Positions 25,618 through 33,391 of a DNA stretch of 64,000 nucleotides are shown piece by piece (the stretch's first letter is position 1; each line of letters begins with the position of its first letter). A model generated the notes under the pieces. The model ran no database searches. It worked only from the letters and a program-made list of their open reading frames with translations, and had not been told where the DNA came from. This DNA comes from Bacteroidales bacterium. Lineage in GTDB: Bacteria; Bacteroidota; Bacteroidia; Bacteroidales; UBA932. The stretch lies in the NCBI GenBank assembly GCA_017454265.1, contig JAFTDJ010000025.1, positions 20,633 through 84,632 on the forward strand. The letters are read 5' to 3'. The position numbers were made by a program, and so were the translations under genes.

Positions 25618-26153
25618 GAATCATAGGCGGCACACTCAAGGGAAAAACCATATACCCTCCGATGGGCTACAAAGCCCGCCCGACGACTGATTTTGCACGG
25701 GAGGGGCTTTTCAACATCCTGGACAATGAATACGAATTCGAAGACCTTAAGGTGCTTGATTTGTTCGGAGGTACAGGAGCCGTTTCTTTTGAGTTCGCTT
25801 CCCGGGGGGCGGGACGCGTATGGTGCGTTGAGATGGCAAGGGAAAACGCTTCCTTCATCAAACGCGAGACTTCCCGACTGGGGCTGGGCAACGTTACCGT
25901 AGTGCGCGACAATGTATTCGACTTCCTTCCTATCTGCAAAGAGAAATTTGACATTATCTTTGCGGATCCTCCTTACGCCATTGAAGGACTGGACGGAATC
26001 CCGGACAAAGTTCTCGCACAAGATATTCTCCATCCCGGATGCTACTTCATCCTCGAGCACGGCGGAGAGCATTCATTCAAGGAACACCCATGCTTTGTGA
26101 AGGAACGCAGCTACGGCCGCGTGCACTTTTCCTTCTTCGTCCGCAAAGCCTGA
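25614..26153 (+). CDS. rsmD: 16S rRNA (guanine966-N2)-methyltransferase
   Basis: 179 residues from ATG 25614 (ATGA overlap with DUF3822; a GTG two codons earlier is less likely). N-terminal MRIIGGTLKGK is the family start. The SAM-binding GxGxG-like loop is LDLFGGTGAVSFE (about 48-60), and the catalytic N6/N2-type motif is DPPY (118-121). It methylates G966 of 16S rRNA during 30S assembly. Length matches the family (about 180-200). Ends 48 bases before the convergent mazG. Confidence 0.95.
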   Translation: MRIIGGTLKGKTIYPPMGYKARPTTDFAREGLFNILDNEYEFEDLKVLDLFGGTGAVSFEFASRGAGRVWCVEMARENASFIKRETSRLGLGNVTVVRDNVFDFLPICKEKFDIIFADPPYAIEGLDGIPDKVLAQDILHPGCYFILEHGGEHSFKEHPCFVKERSYGRVHFSFFVRKA

Positions 26154-26201
26154 CGGCAGGCAGGAGGCGGCAGTCGGCGGGTCAAAGGCGACAGTGGCGG
26201 C

Positions 26202-27068
26202 TCAGAGCCCCAGGGACTTGGCTTCGTCCCAGAGGGCGTCAAGCTGGGCGAGGGTGCAGTCGCTGAACTTAAGGCCGCGCTTGAGGGTGTGCTCCTCAAT
26301 GTAGTCGAAGCGACGGCGGAATTTGCTGCAGGCGCCGTTCAGGGCCGCTTCTGCGTCTACGCCGTAGAGGCGTGCGGCATTGAGGACGGCAAAGAGGAGG
26401 TCACCGAATTCTTCGGTGGCGGCGGGGAGATTTCTCGACTCGCCATGCTCGCTCGAAATGACAGAAGGCTCACCCGGAATGACAGAAGACTCGCCCGGAA
26501 TGACAGAAGGCTCGGCGATGACTTCGCGGACCTCCCGGAGCTCTTCGAGGACTTTGTCCCAGACATCCTCGCGCTTCTCCCAGTCGAAGCCGCAACCGCG
26601 AGCCTTTTCCTGCATGGCGAGAGCCTTGAGCAGGGCCGGCATGGCATCGGGTATCCCCGCCATCACGGTACGGTTGCCACCCTTTTCTTTAGCTTTCACA
26701 AGCTCCCAAGTGTCGGCAATTTCCTTGGCAGTTGTCTGCGTACCTGCCTGAGGGCCAAAAACATGCGGATGACGGAACACCATCTTGTCACAGACATTGT
26801 TGATGCTGTCCGCAATGTCAAACTCTCCCCGTTCCTGCCCCATTCTGGCATAAAAAACCATATGGTAAAGCAGGTCTCCTATCTCCTTGCACTCCGCCGC
26901 CGCATCTCCTTTGAGAATGGCGTCGCTCAGCTCGTACACTTCCTCCTCCGTCAGCCTCCTGATCGATTCGGGCGTCTGTTCGGCGTTCCACGGGCACTTT
27001 TCCCGCAGCTCGTCCATTATGTCCAGCAACCGCCCGAAAGCGGCGAGCTTCCGGGCTCTGCTATGCAT
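26202..27068 (-). CDS. mazG: Nucleoside triphosphate pyrophosphohydrolase MazG with in-frame repeat insertion
   Basis: 288 residues starting at ATG 27068 (MHSRARKLAAFGRLLDIMDE), the usual Bacteroidales start; a 34-residue upstream extension is low-complexity and unsupported. Two MazG domains: N-terminal with CPWN, EEEVYEL and EIGDLLYH metal-binding acidic motifs, and C-terminal with EEFGDLLFAVLNAAR. MazG hydrolyses NTPs to NMP and PPi and can lower (p)ppGpp pools (family knowledge). Between EVREV and EEFGD of the second domain lies an extra segment, EPSVIPGESSVIPGEPSV, followed by ISSEHGESRNLP, which is the translation of a repeated DNA element (26427-26517). This loop is not part of normal MazG. 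Confidence 0.92.
   Translation of the reverse strand: MHSRARKLAAFGRLLDIMDELREKCPWNAEQTPESIRRLTEEEVYELSDAILKGDAAAECKEIGDLLYHMVFYARMGQERGEFDIADSINNVCDKMVFRHPHVFGPQAGTQTTAKEIADTWELVKAKEKGGNRTVMAGIPDAMPALLKALAMQEKARGCGFDWEKREDVWDKVLEELREVREVIAEPSVIPGESSVIPGEPSVISSEHGESRNLPAATEEFGDLLFAVLNAARLYGVDAEAALNGACSKFRRRFDYIEEHTLKRGLKFSDCTLAQLDALWDEAKSLGL
26427..26517 (-). repeat. Repeat-element insertion inside mazG (tandem 21-bp units)
   Basis: Three consecutive 21-base units start at 26457, 26478 and 26499 on the plus strand (AATGACAGAAGGCTCACCCGG and variants; the last is partial). They abut a palindrome-like segment, 26427-26462 (TTTCTCGA...TCGAAA), of the kind often seen as dispersed intergenic repeats. 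All units are multiples of three, keeping the mazG frame. Confidence 0.85.
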
Positions 27069-27176
27069 CGCCCTATGCTCGCCGCTGGCTACTTTTGACT
27101 GAAGGGCGTACCCCTCAGACTCCCCTGGTCGGCCTTCGGCCTCCTCACGTTTCTTCGAACGTACGGGCATAAAAGT

Positions 27177-28088
27177 CTATTTACTTACAAACATCACCGC
27201 CTCGGCGATGGAATTCAGCTTTGTATCTACGCTGTCGGCACGGCTCGCAAGGATACAAGGAGCGGTGGTGCCGACGAGCATACCGGCCTGGCGGACGCCT
27301 GTACAGAGTTTGCTGTTAGTTTTCCAGAATACATTGGCAGATTCGATATTCGGGAAGAGAAGGCAGTCGGCATCGCCTGCGACCTCGCTGCGAAGCTTTT
27401 TGATGGCAACGGATTCGGGGTCGATGCATACATCCAGGGCCAAGGGGCCGTCACCTATACAACCCGGAATCTGTCCGCGGTCACACATCTTGGCAAGCAT
27501 TGCTCCTTCAATGCAGGCGGGCATTGAATCCAGCATCTGCTCTGAAGCGGCGACGAACGCAATCTTAGGCTTCTCTATACCGAAAGACTTGGCAACCCCC
27601 ACAAGGAATCCTGCAATCTTCACTTTCTGACGGAAATCCGGCAGAGGCACGACAGCCATATCGGAGAAGAAGATAAGTTTGGGATACTGGGGATTCTCCA
27701 CCACGCTTACGTGGCTCAAAAGGCCCTTGGGAGGCAGCAGTCCGGTCTCTTTGTTGAGTATGGCGCGCAAGAACTTGTCGGTGGAGCAAAGGCCCTTCAT
27801 GAGCACGTCACCCTCGCCGTCGTGCACCATCTGCACAGCCTGGGCCACAGCTTTGAGTTCCACCGGATTGTTGACCACGGTAAACTTGTCCATGTCCAGT
27901 CCAAGCTTTTTGCATACCTCTTCTATCTTGGCTGCATCGCCAACAAGAGTAGCTTGTACGAAACCTTTTTCAACAGCTTTGTAAGCGGCCTCAATGGAAT
28001 GCTCATCAACACCCCAGGCCACTACCATGCGCTTACAAATACCCTTAGTCTTGAGAGTCTCGAATACGTCGTTGAAATTCTTTATCAT
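27177..28088 (-). CDS. Phosphate acetyl/butyryltransferase (Ptb-family)
   Basis: 303 residues from ATG 28088 (MIKNFNDVFETLK); a TTG five codons earlier overlaps ackA and is rejected. The sequence shows the PTA/PTB fold features: TLVGDAAKIEEVCKKLG, GDVLMKGLCSTDKFLRAIL, LLPPKGLLSHVSVVENP and AGDADCLLFPNIESANVFWK. It moves an acyl group between CoA and phosphate. By sequence it is of the Ptb (butyryl) branch rather than classical Pta, yet it lies four bases downstream of acetate kinase. Substrate (acetyl, propionyl or butyryl-CoA) cannot be decided from sequence. Confidence 0.88.
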   Translation of the reverse strand: MIKNFNDVFETLKTKGICKRMVVAWGVDEHSIEAAYKAVEKGFVQATLVGDAAKIEEVCKKLGLDMDKFTVVNNPVELKAVAQAVQMVHDGEGDVLMKGLCSTDKFLRAILNKETGLLPPKGLLSHVSVVENPQYPKLIFFSDMAVVPLPDFRQKVKIAGFLVGVAKSFGIEKPKIAFVAASEQMLDSMPACIEGAMLAKMCDRGQIPGCIGDGPLALDVCIDPESVAIKKLRSEVAGDADCLLFPNIESANVFWKTNSKLCTGVRQAGMLVGTTAPCILASRADSVDTKLNSIAEAVMFVSK

Positions 28089-28092
28089 GATA

Positions 28093-29307
28093 CTATTCTT
28101 CAATTGTTGATACTATTCTCATCGTGTCGCGGGCAATCACGAGCTCCTCGTCAGTGGGGATAAGGGCAACCTTTACCGTAGAGTCCGGAGTGGAGATAAT
28201 GGTCTCGTCGTGAGCGTTTTCGTTCACCTCAGCATCTACCTTCACGCCCATATATCCGAGTTGCTCGCATACGCGGCGGCGCAGGCGGGGGTTATGTTCG
28301 CCTATGCCTGCGGTGAAGATGATAAGGTCAACTCCGTTCATCTCGGCAATGTAACCGCCCACCAGCTTCACTATATCAAATGTCAGCTTCTTGAGGACGA
28401 TTTTTGCCTTGCGATCACCCTGCAGCGCAAGGGTATTCATATCGCGCGCATCGGAACTGACTCCGCTCAAGCCCAGGAAACCGCTCTTCTTGTTCATAAT
28501 TTCGGTCATCTGGTCAGGCGTCAGGTTTTCCTTCTTCATAATGTAAGGAACGATGTTGGCGTCGATGATACCGCAACGGGTACCCATTATCATTCCCTCG
28601 AGCGGCGTGAACCCCATGGAAGTATCTATGCATTTGCCGTCTTTGATTGCAGTTACAGAGCTGCCGTTACCAATGTGGCAAGTGATTATCTTCGAATGCC
28701 CGAGATCGAGCCCCGCAAGCTTCGCCCCCCTCTGGGACACATACTGATGGCTGGTTCCGTGGGCACCGTACCGGCGTACGTGATACTTTTCGTAATACTC
28801 GTATGGAAGTGCGTACATATATGCATACGGCTCCATTGTCTGATGGAAAGCGGTATCGAAGGTCACCACCTGGGGAACGTCGGGCAGTACGTGCGTAACT
28901 GCGTGGATTCCCAGCAAGTGCGCAGGATTGTGCAGAGGTGCAAAGTCACAGCAGATTCCGATCTTCTCAAGCACATCGTCATCTACCAGTGCGCTTCCGC
29001 TGAAGAAATCGGCGCCTTGCACGATGCGGTGACCAACAGCTTCAATGTCGTCAAATGACTTCAGCACGCCGGACTCCGGGTCCACGAGAGCATCAAGCAC
29101 AAGCTTCATTCCCACTTTATGATCAGGGATGGGGAGGTCTTTCCTGAAACCCTCCTTGCCTGTGGGTTTATGCGTAATAGTTCCTTCCGGCAGGCCGATT
29201 TTCTCTACCAGTCCTTTAGCGAGAATATCATAAACCTCATCGCTCTTCATATCCAGAAGCTGATACTTCACGGAAGAGCTGCCGCAATTGATTACCAGAA
29301 TTATCAT
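28093..29307 (-). CDS. ackA: Acetate kinase
   Basis: 404 residues, the usual AckA length. Phosphate/nucleotide loop at the N-terminus (VINCGSSSVKYQLLDM), active-site FDTAFHQTMEPYAYMYALPY, RRYGAHGTSHQYV, HIGNGSSVTAIKDGK, and IIFTAGIGEHNPRLRRRVC. It converts acyl phosphate and ADP to acid and ATP in the cytoplasm. The YGAHGTSH and SMGFTPLEGMIMGTRCG segments are acetate-kinase type, not butyrate kinase. It is the first gene of a two-gene operon with the Ptb-family gene, with a -7 box at 29337-29344. Confidence 0.95.
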   Translation of the reverse strand: MIILVINCGSSSVKYQLLDMKSDEVYDILAKGLVEKIGLPEGTITHKPTGKEGFRKDLPIPDHKVGMKLVLDALVDPESGVLKSFDDIEAVGHRIVQGADFFSGSALVDDDVLEKIGICCDFAPLHNPAHLLGIHAVTHVLPDVPQVVTFDTAFHQTMEPYAYMYALPYEYYEKYHVRRYGAHGTSHQYVSQRGAKLAGLDLGHSKIITCHIGNGSSVTAIKDGKCIDTSMGFTPLEGMIMGTRCGIIDANIVPYIMKKENLTPDQMTEIMNKKSGFLGLSGVSSDARDMNTLALQGDRKAKIVLKKLTFDIVKLVGGYIAEMNGVDLIIFTAGIGEHNPRLRRRVCEQLGYMGVKVDAEVNENAHDETIISTPDSTVKVALIPTDEELVIARDTMRIVSTIEE

Positions 29308-29336
29308 AATGAAAGTGAATTAATGGATTCAGTTTA

Positions 29337-29344
29337 CAAAAATA
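29337..29344 (-). promoter_or_regulatory. -7 box of ackA
   Basis: TATTTTTG on the minus strand, 29 bases before the ackA ATG; -33 not evident. Confidence 0.5.
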
Positions 29345-29385
29345 ATAAAAATATTGGCTAAATTGCAGCGCTTAAACAAGAAACT

Positions 29386-30444
29386 GTGAAAAACTACAGC
29401 GGAATCATTTTCCTGTCTTTCCCTTTCGCGGCAGGGGTTACGGCAGCGGCGCTCGCAGCCCATCCTTTCGGATGTGCACTGTGCAGCAGCGCGGCCGTTG
29501 TTGTCTCGCTCCTTCTCATCATCCACAATCCGGGCAGAAGCGAGCCGGGTATGGCTCTATTGTTCTTCTGCACCGGAGTATTTTGCTGGAGCAGTTTTTC
29601 CCTCTGCCCGCCGTTGCCTTCATTCAAGAACGTGCATGCCGGTGCCATCACTGAGATTCTGGACAGCATCCCGTTTGACGGCAAGCACAGTGGGGCCATT
29701 ATAAAAGCGCTGCTCACGGGAGACCGCAGCAGCTTGCCAAGGGCGACGGTTTCGGCCTTCAGGCGAAGCGGGGCATCTCACATCCTTGCACTCTCCGGGT
29801 TGCATCTGGGAGTAATTTATGTATTCATAGGCAAAATACTGTCGCTGCTCGGCAATTCAAGAGGCGCCAGGATGCTTCGCGGGACTCTGGCAGTCGCCCT
29901 CTGCGGCGTTTACACCGCGGTTACCGGAGCTTCCGCCTCAACCGTCAGGGCATTTCTGTTCATATTGATTAACGAGACCGGGCGTTCATTGAGCGGAAGG
30001 GCAAGAAGTCCGCTGGGCACCTTCTGCACTGCGCTCACAATCCAGCTCGCAATAAATCCCTCGCTCATCTCATCGGCCGGCTTTCAGATGTCTTACCTGG
30101 CAATGCTGGGAATAACGGTCCTGTATCCGGCGTTGGAATCGTGGTATCCCGGAAGCTCCGGGAAGGATCCGCTGCGCGCCATTTGGAAAAGTGCTGCAAT
30201 GTCGGTATCCTGCCAGGCCTTCACTGCTCCGGCGGCCTGGATACACTTTCACAGCTTTCCTCCTTATTTCCTGATTACCAACCTGATAGCCCTGCCGCTT
30301 ACAGAACTGGTCATAGTTCTTGCCGCGATAGCCGCGTTGCTGGAGTTCGCAGGAATCTGTCCGCCGGTACTGGCTTATACCTGCGGGAAACTGGTTCAAA
30401 TAATGGAATTCTGCCTGGAGACTATCGCGTCGCTTCCTTATTGA
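29386..30444 (+). CDS. ComEC/Rec2-family competence membrane protein, core-only form
   Basis: 352 residues from GTG 29386. The Competence domain is present: GDRSSLPRATVSAFRRSGAS, HILALSGLHLGVIYVF, TGASASTVRAFLFI and AGFQMSYLAMLGITVLYP. ComEC forms the inner-membrane channel for DNA uptake. This copy ends after the membrane core and has neither an N-terminal OB/DUF4131-type domain nor the C-terminal metallo-beta-lactamase nuclease domain; Bacteroidales ComEC proteins known to me are about twice this length. The 3' end overlaps the RSH gene by 23 bases. It may be a minimal channel or a decayed gene. Confidence 0.82.
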   Translation: MKNYSGIIFLSFPFAAGVTAAALAAHPFGCALCSSAAVVVSLLLIIHNPGRSEPGMALLFFCTGVFCWSSFSLCPPLPSFKNVHAGAITEILDSIPFDGKHSGAIIKALLTGDRSSLPRATVSAFRRSGASHILALSGLHLGVIYVFIGKILSLLGNSRGARMLRGTLAVALCGVYTAVTGASASTVRAFLFILINETGRSLSGRARSPLGTFCTALTIQLAINPSLISSAGFQMSYLAMLGITVLYPALESWYPGSSGKDPLRAIWKSAAMSVSCQAFTAPAAWIHFHSFPPYFLITNLIALPLTELVIVLAAIAALLEFAGICPPVLAYTCGKLVQIMEFCLETIASLPY

Positions 30445-32308
30445 CTGAAAGCCGGCGGACCTCATCCACTCCCGGGATTGTCGAGATGCTCTCCATAGTG
30501 AGATGAAGTTCATCAGCGGAGTGAACAGGAAACTCGATTATACAGGTTACTATTTCATCTTCAGTATAGGTGGAAAGCTGGGTCATGGAAAGATGCTGGC
30601 GTTCCACAAAGCAGTCGATGATATCCCGCAGCAAATGGTAACGATCTATTGCGACTATCTTTATCTTGACGGGGTAGGTACGTGACGGATCCGGGTCGAA
30701 GGCCACAGAAACAAGACTGTTTCCGTTCTCGGAAGCCAGTTTTATGGCCTGCGGACAATGGCGGCTGTGTATCGTAATCTCACCTTTGACATCCTTGAAT
30801 CCTATCACTTCCTCACCGGGAAGGGGCTCGCACTCAGGGCAGAGGGTATATTCCTGCACAGACCCCGCCCTAAGCAGGTCGTGAAGGCGTTTGCGGGCCT
30901 TGTATGTCTTGGCATAGTTGAGCCACTCGCGTTTAGGCACCACGTCCTCAGAGGTGCCTATTTCAACGCAGTCGCCCCTGTGGAGTTCTGTTTTAATAGG
31001 ACTAAGGGCTCCGTTGATGCGGGCGAACTTGGCGTGCTCGCCTATCTCTGAATGCACTTCGAAGGCGAAATCGAGGGCCGTTGCGCCCTTGGGCAGGATG
31101 ATACCTTTTCCGCCCGGAGTGAATGCCAGGATGTCTTCATTGTACAGTGAAGAACTTACGCTGTCCATGAAGATATATCCGTCACCGCTCTCGGCAATGT
31201 TCTGCAGGACAGCCTTGAAGCGCTCCAGCCAGCTTTCGTCCCGCTCTACCACGCAGCCCAGGCGGGCGTTGCGGTGCATACGCTCCGAGGCTATATGCAG
31301 TTCCTCCCATACTCCGGCTTTATTGAGCATCTGAACGTGAAAGCTCTGGTACCCGTTGTCTTTGGGGTTGTCTATATAGTTTACAACGCTGCCGGGACGC
31401 TCTTTGAAATAAGACGAAAGGCAGGAATAGATGAACAATGTAGTATCTTTCTCGGCATTCTGGGATCTGTTCCATTCCTGTATAGGCTCATAGATGATGC
31501 GTACAAAATGCTTGAACTCCACGTGCGAAAAGTCGCAGTGCTTCTCCCGCATATCACGCCAGATGCTGTAAGGACGGCGGTAGCGTATCTCGGTCCGCGC
31601 GGGGATACCGATCGACTTGAAGATATCGTTGATCTGGTCCGTAAACTCCTTCAGCGTGCCGGCAGTCCGTATACGGTCATCTTCCAACTGGCGCTCTATC
31701 TGCTCGAACTCCCTTGGGCAACGGAAGCGGAAAGACAGGTTCTCCATTTCCGTCTTCACATAGTACAGGCCCAGGCGGCCGGCGAGCGGGGCATAAAAGA
31801 AATCCGTCTCTCCTGCAATCTTCATCTGCTTGTCCGGACGCATACTGTCCAGGGTGCGCATATTGTGAAGACGGTCACTCAGTTTGACAAGGAGGGCACG
31901 GATGTCGAAATGAACGGATTCCAGTATCTGACGGTAATTATCTACCTGCTTGGTGTGCTCGTAGTTATGCTTCTTCCGCTTGGTTACGACATCTACCAGG
32001 AATGCAACGTCATCCCCAAAACGGGCGCGTATGTCGTCGAGAGTAAAATGCGTGTCTTCCACCACACCGTGGAGGAAGGCTGCAATCACGGTGTTGGCAT
32101 CCAGCTCCAGTTCTTCCGCAGCAATGGTAGCCACGGCTATAGGGTGCACGATATAAGGCTCGCCTGTGTTGCGCTTCTGGCCTTCGTGAGCTTCAAGCGC
32201 AAGCTCGAATGCATCCTTGATACGCTGCAGGTCCTCTGCAGACACTCTTGGCGCCATCACGTCGAAAACGTGCGCGGCAGCTTTCAGTATCGTGTCGTTT
32301 TTTTCCAT
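30422..32308 (-). CDS. RelA/SpoT homologue with altered hydrolase and synthetase sites
   Basis: 628 residues with the full RSH layout: HD domain (about 40-200), synthetase (220-345), TGS (about 385-450, GIILPKGATALDFAFEVHSE) and a C-terminal ACT (550-620). The HD metal site reads FLHGVVEDT: His80 is followed by Gly81 where RSH hydrolases have Asp (HD). His55, Glu84, Asp85 and Asp106 remain. In the synthetase the region aligned with the catalytic Asp (DLLAVRVI type) reads EFKHFVRII, lacking that Asp, while IRYRRPYSIW and the Glu of EELHIAS remain. Both activities are therefore doubtful. It starts one base after the FISUMP lipoprotein gene stop. Confidence 0.88.
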   Translation of the reverse strand: MEKNDTILKAAAHVFDVMAPRVSAEDLQRIKDAFELALEAHEGQKRNTGEPYIVHPIAVATIAAEELELDANTVIAAFLHGVVEDTHFTLDDIRARFGDDVAFLVDVVTKRKKHNYEHTKQVDNYRQILESVHFDIRALLVKLSDRLHNMRTLDSMRPDKQMKIAGETDFFYAPLAGRLGLYYVKTEMENLSFRFRCPREFEQIERQLEDDRIRTAGTLKEFTDQINDIFKSIGIPARTEIRYRRPYSIWRDMREKHCDFSHVEFKHFVRIIYEPIQEWNRSQNAEKDTTLFIYSCLSSYFKERPGSVVNYIDNPKDNGYQSFHVQMLNKAGVWEELHIASERMHRNARLGCVVERDESWLERFKAVLQNIAESGDGYIFMDSVSSSLYNEDILAFTPGGKGIILPKGATALDFAFEVHSEIGEHAKFARINGALSPIKTELHRGDCVEIGTSEDVVPKREWLNYAKTYKARKRLHDLLRAGSVQEYTLCPECEPLPGEEVIGFKDVKGEITIHSRHCPQAIKLASENGNSLVSVAFDPDPSRTYPVKIKIVAIDRYHLLRDIIDCFVERQHLSMTQLSTYTEDEIVTCIIEFPVHSADELHLTMESISTIPGVDEVRRLSVNKEATR

Positions 32309-33316
32309 CTACTTGATACAACGCACGTTGGCAGCAAAGGAATCCTTGCTTGCAGTGCCTACGAAAACGTTGTCGTACTCTTTGTAAATATAGCGGTAAA
32401 CTCCCTTTCCTCCGTACTCGTCGGAAGTCCAGAAAGCAGCGTAGTCAAGGTCGCCGGTAAACTCATATTGATCTCCCGTAATGTTGGCGTAACCAACAGG
32501 AATGGCGCTGATGGCTTCGTCTTTTATATTGACGGCCCTGTAGTAGTCCCACATCACCGTGCCGTTGAAATAGGCCTTTACCATAAGTTTCCCGGCTCCG
32601 GAAGGAGACGTCTCCATGGGCTTCAGGCTGTCTGGAGCGCCTACGGTCTTGAGAAGGTTCACCCAGTCCGACTCGGACGGGAGCCTCCAGCCTTCAGGGC
32701 AAGCCGTCTGTGCTTCTTCCCAAGTGTAGTACCCTCCGAAGATGTTCTGCATGGCAGGACTGTTAGCAAACGAATGTCCGAAGACTTCACGGCCATTGTC
32801 GTCCCTGCGTATCGTGCGGAGGTTGTTGCGCATCCACTCCTGGCCGGCTATCTTTTGCACGTAATACTCCTGGCCGTCTATCCACACCCTGTAATCATCG
32901 AGGTGCCTTCCGAGTCCGGTAAGCGTTTTAGTCTCGCTCACAATCACGAAAGTAATCGTCCCGGACTTGACATAGTACTTGTCTGAAGACTCAATCGGGT
33001 AGGCGGTGCAGGTGAGGATAAAGGTGCCGGTGGTGTCGGGAACTTCATAACTGTAGGTTGCGCCGGCTCTGAGGGTATCCTTGATTCCGGTAATCGGGGC
33101 GGTGAAATAGTAGCCTATCCCCGTTCCGTCCGGAGCCGTAACGCCGCCGGGCGAAAAGGTGAATGTATCCCCGGACTTGACATAGGAATCCATATTGTGA
33201 TCCACCTTCATAGTACCGGTGAGCGACTCCTTGGTTTCCTCTTTCTTCTTACAGGAGAAACAGACCATCAGGGCAAGGGCCGCAGTTAATATGCTGATGT
33301 AGTGGAGTTTCATCAT
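32309..33316 (-). CDS. FISUMP-domain lipoprotein
   Basis: 335 residues, lipoprotein signal ending VCFSC (Cys22) then KKKEET. Residues 30-145 look like an Ig-like beta domain. From about 145 on there is a FISUMP (Fibrobacter succinogenes major paralogous) domain: GQEWMRNNLRTIRRDDNGRE, YYTWEEAQTACPEGWRLPSE, AISAIPVGYANITGDQYEF, AAFWTSDEY and FAANVRCIK. This domain is frequent in surface proteins of Bacteroidetes; its function is not established. It directly precedes the RSH gene with no gap, so the two are probably one transcript. Divergent from apbE. Confidence 0.82.
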   Translation of the reverse strand: MMKLHYISILTAALALMVCFSCKKKEETKESLTGTMKVDHNMDSYVKSGDTFTFSPGGVTAPDGTGIGYYFTAPITGIKDTLRAGATYSYEVPDTTGTFILTCTAYPIESSDKYYVKSGTITFVIVSETKTLTGLGRHLDDYRVWIDGQEYYVQKIAGQEWMRNNLRTIRRDDNGREVFGHSFANSPAMQNIFGGYYTWEEAQTACPEGWRLPSESDWVNLLKTVGAPDSLKPMETSPSGAGKLMVKAYFNGTVMWDYYRAVNIKDEAISAIPVGYANITGDQYEFTGDLDYAAFWTSDEYGGKGVYRYIYKEYDNVFVGTASKDSFAANVRCIK

Positions 33317-33364
33317 TCTTTATTTACAATTTGCAAATATGCATAATTTTACGCGAATTTCCGC

Positions 33365-33372
33365 TACCTTTG
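33365..33372 (+). promoter_or_regulatory. -7 box of apbE
   Basis: TACCTTTG, 19 bases before ATG 33392; matches TAnnTTTG. No matching -33 element is evident. Confidence 0.55.
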
Positions 33373-33391
33373 TACAAATAGTTTGCCGAAA

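Noticed and set aside
27068-27170. 34-residue N-terminal extension of MazG
   Set aside because: Low-complexity and not family-like; ATG 27068 gives the usual N-terminus.
28093-29307. Butyrate kinase
   Set aside because: The YGAHGTSH and TFDTAFHQTM segments and 404-residue length are acetate-kinase features.
31274-32986. A 570-codon open frame on the plus strand
   Set aside because: Antisense to the RSH and FISUMP genes, both supported by motifs.
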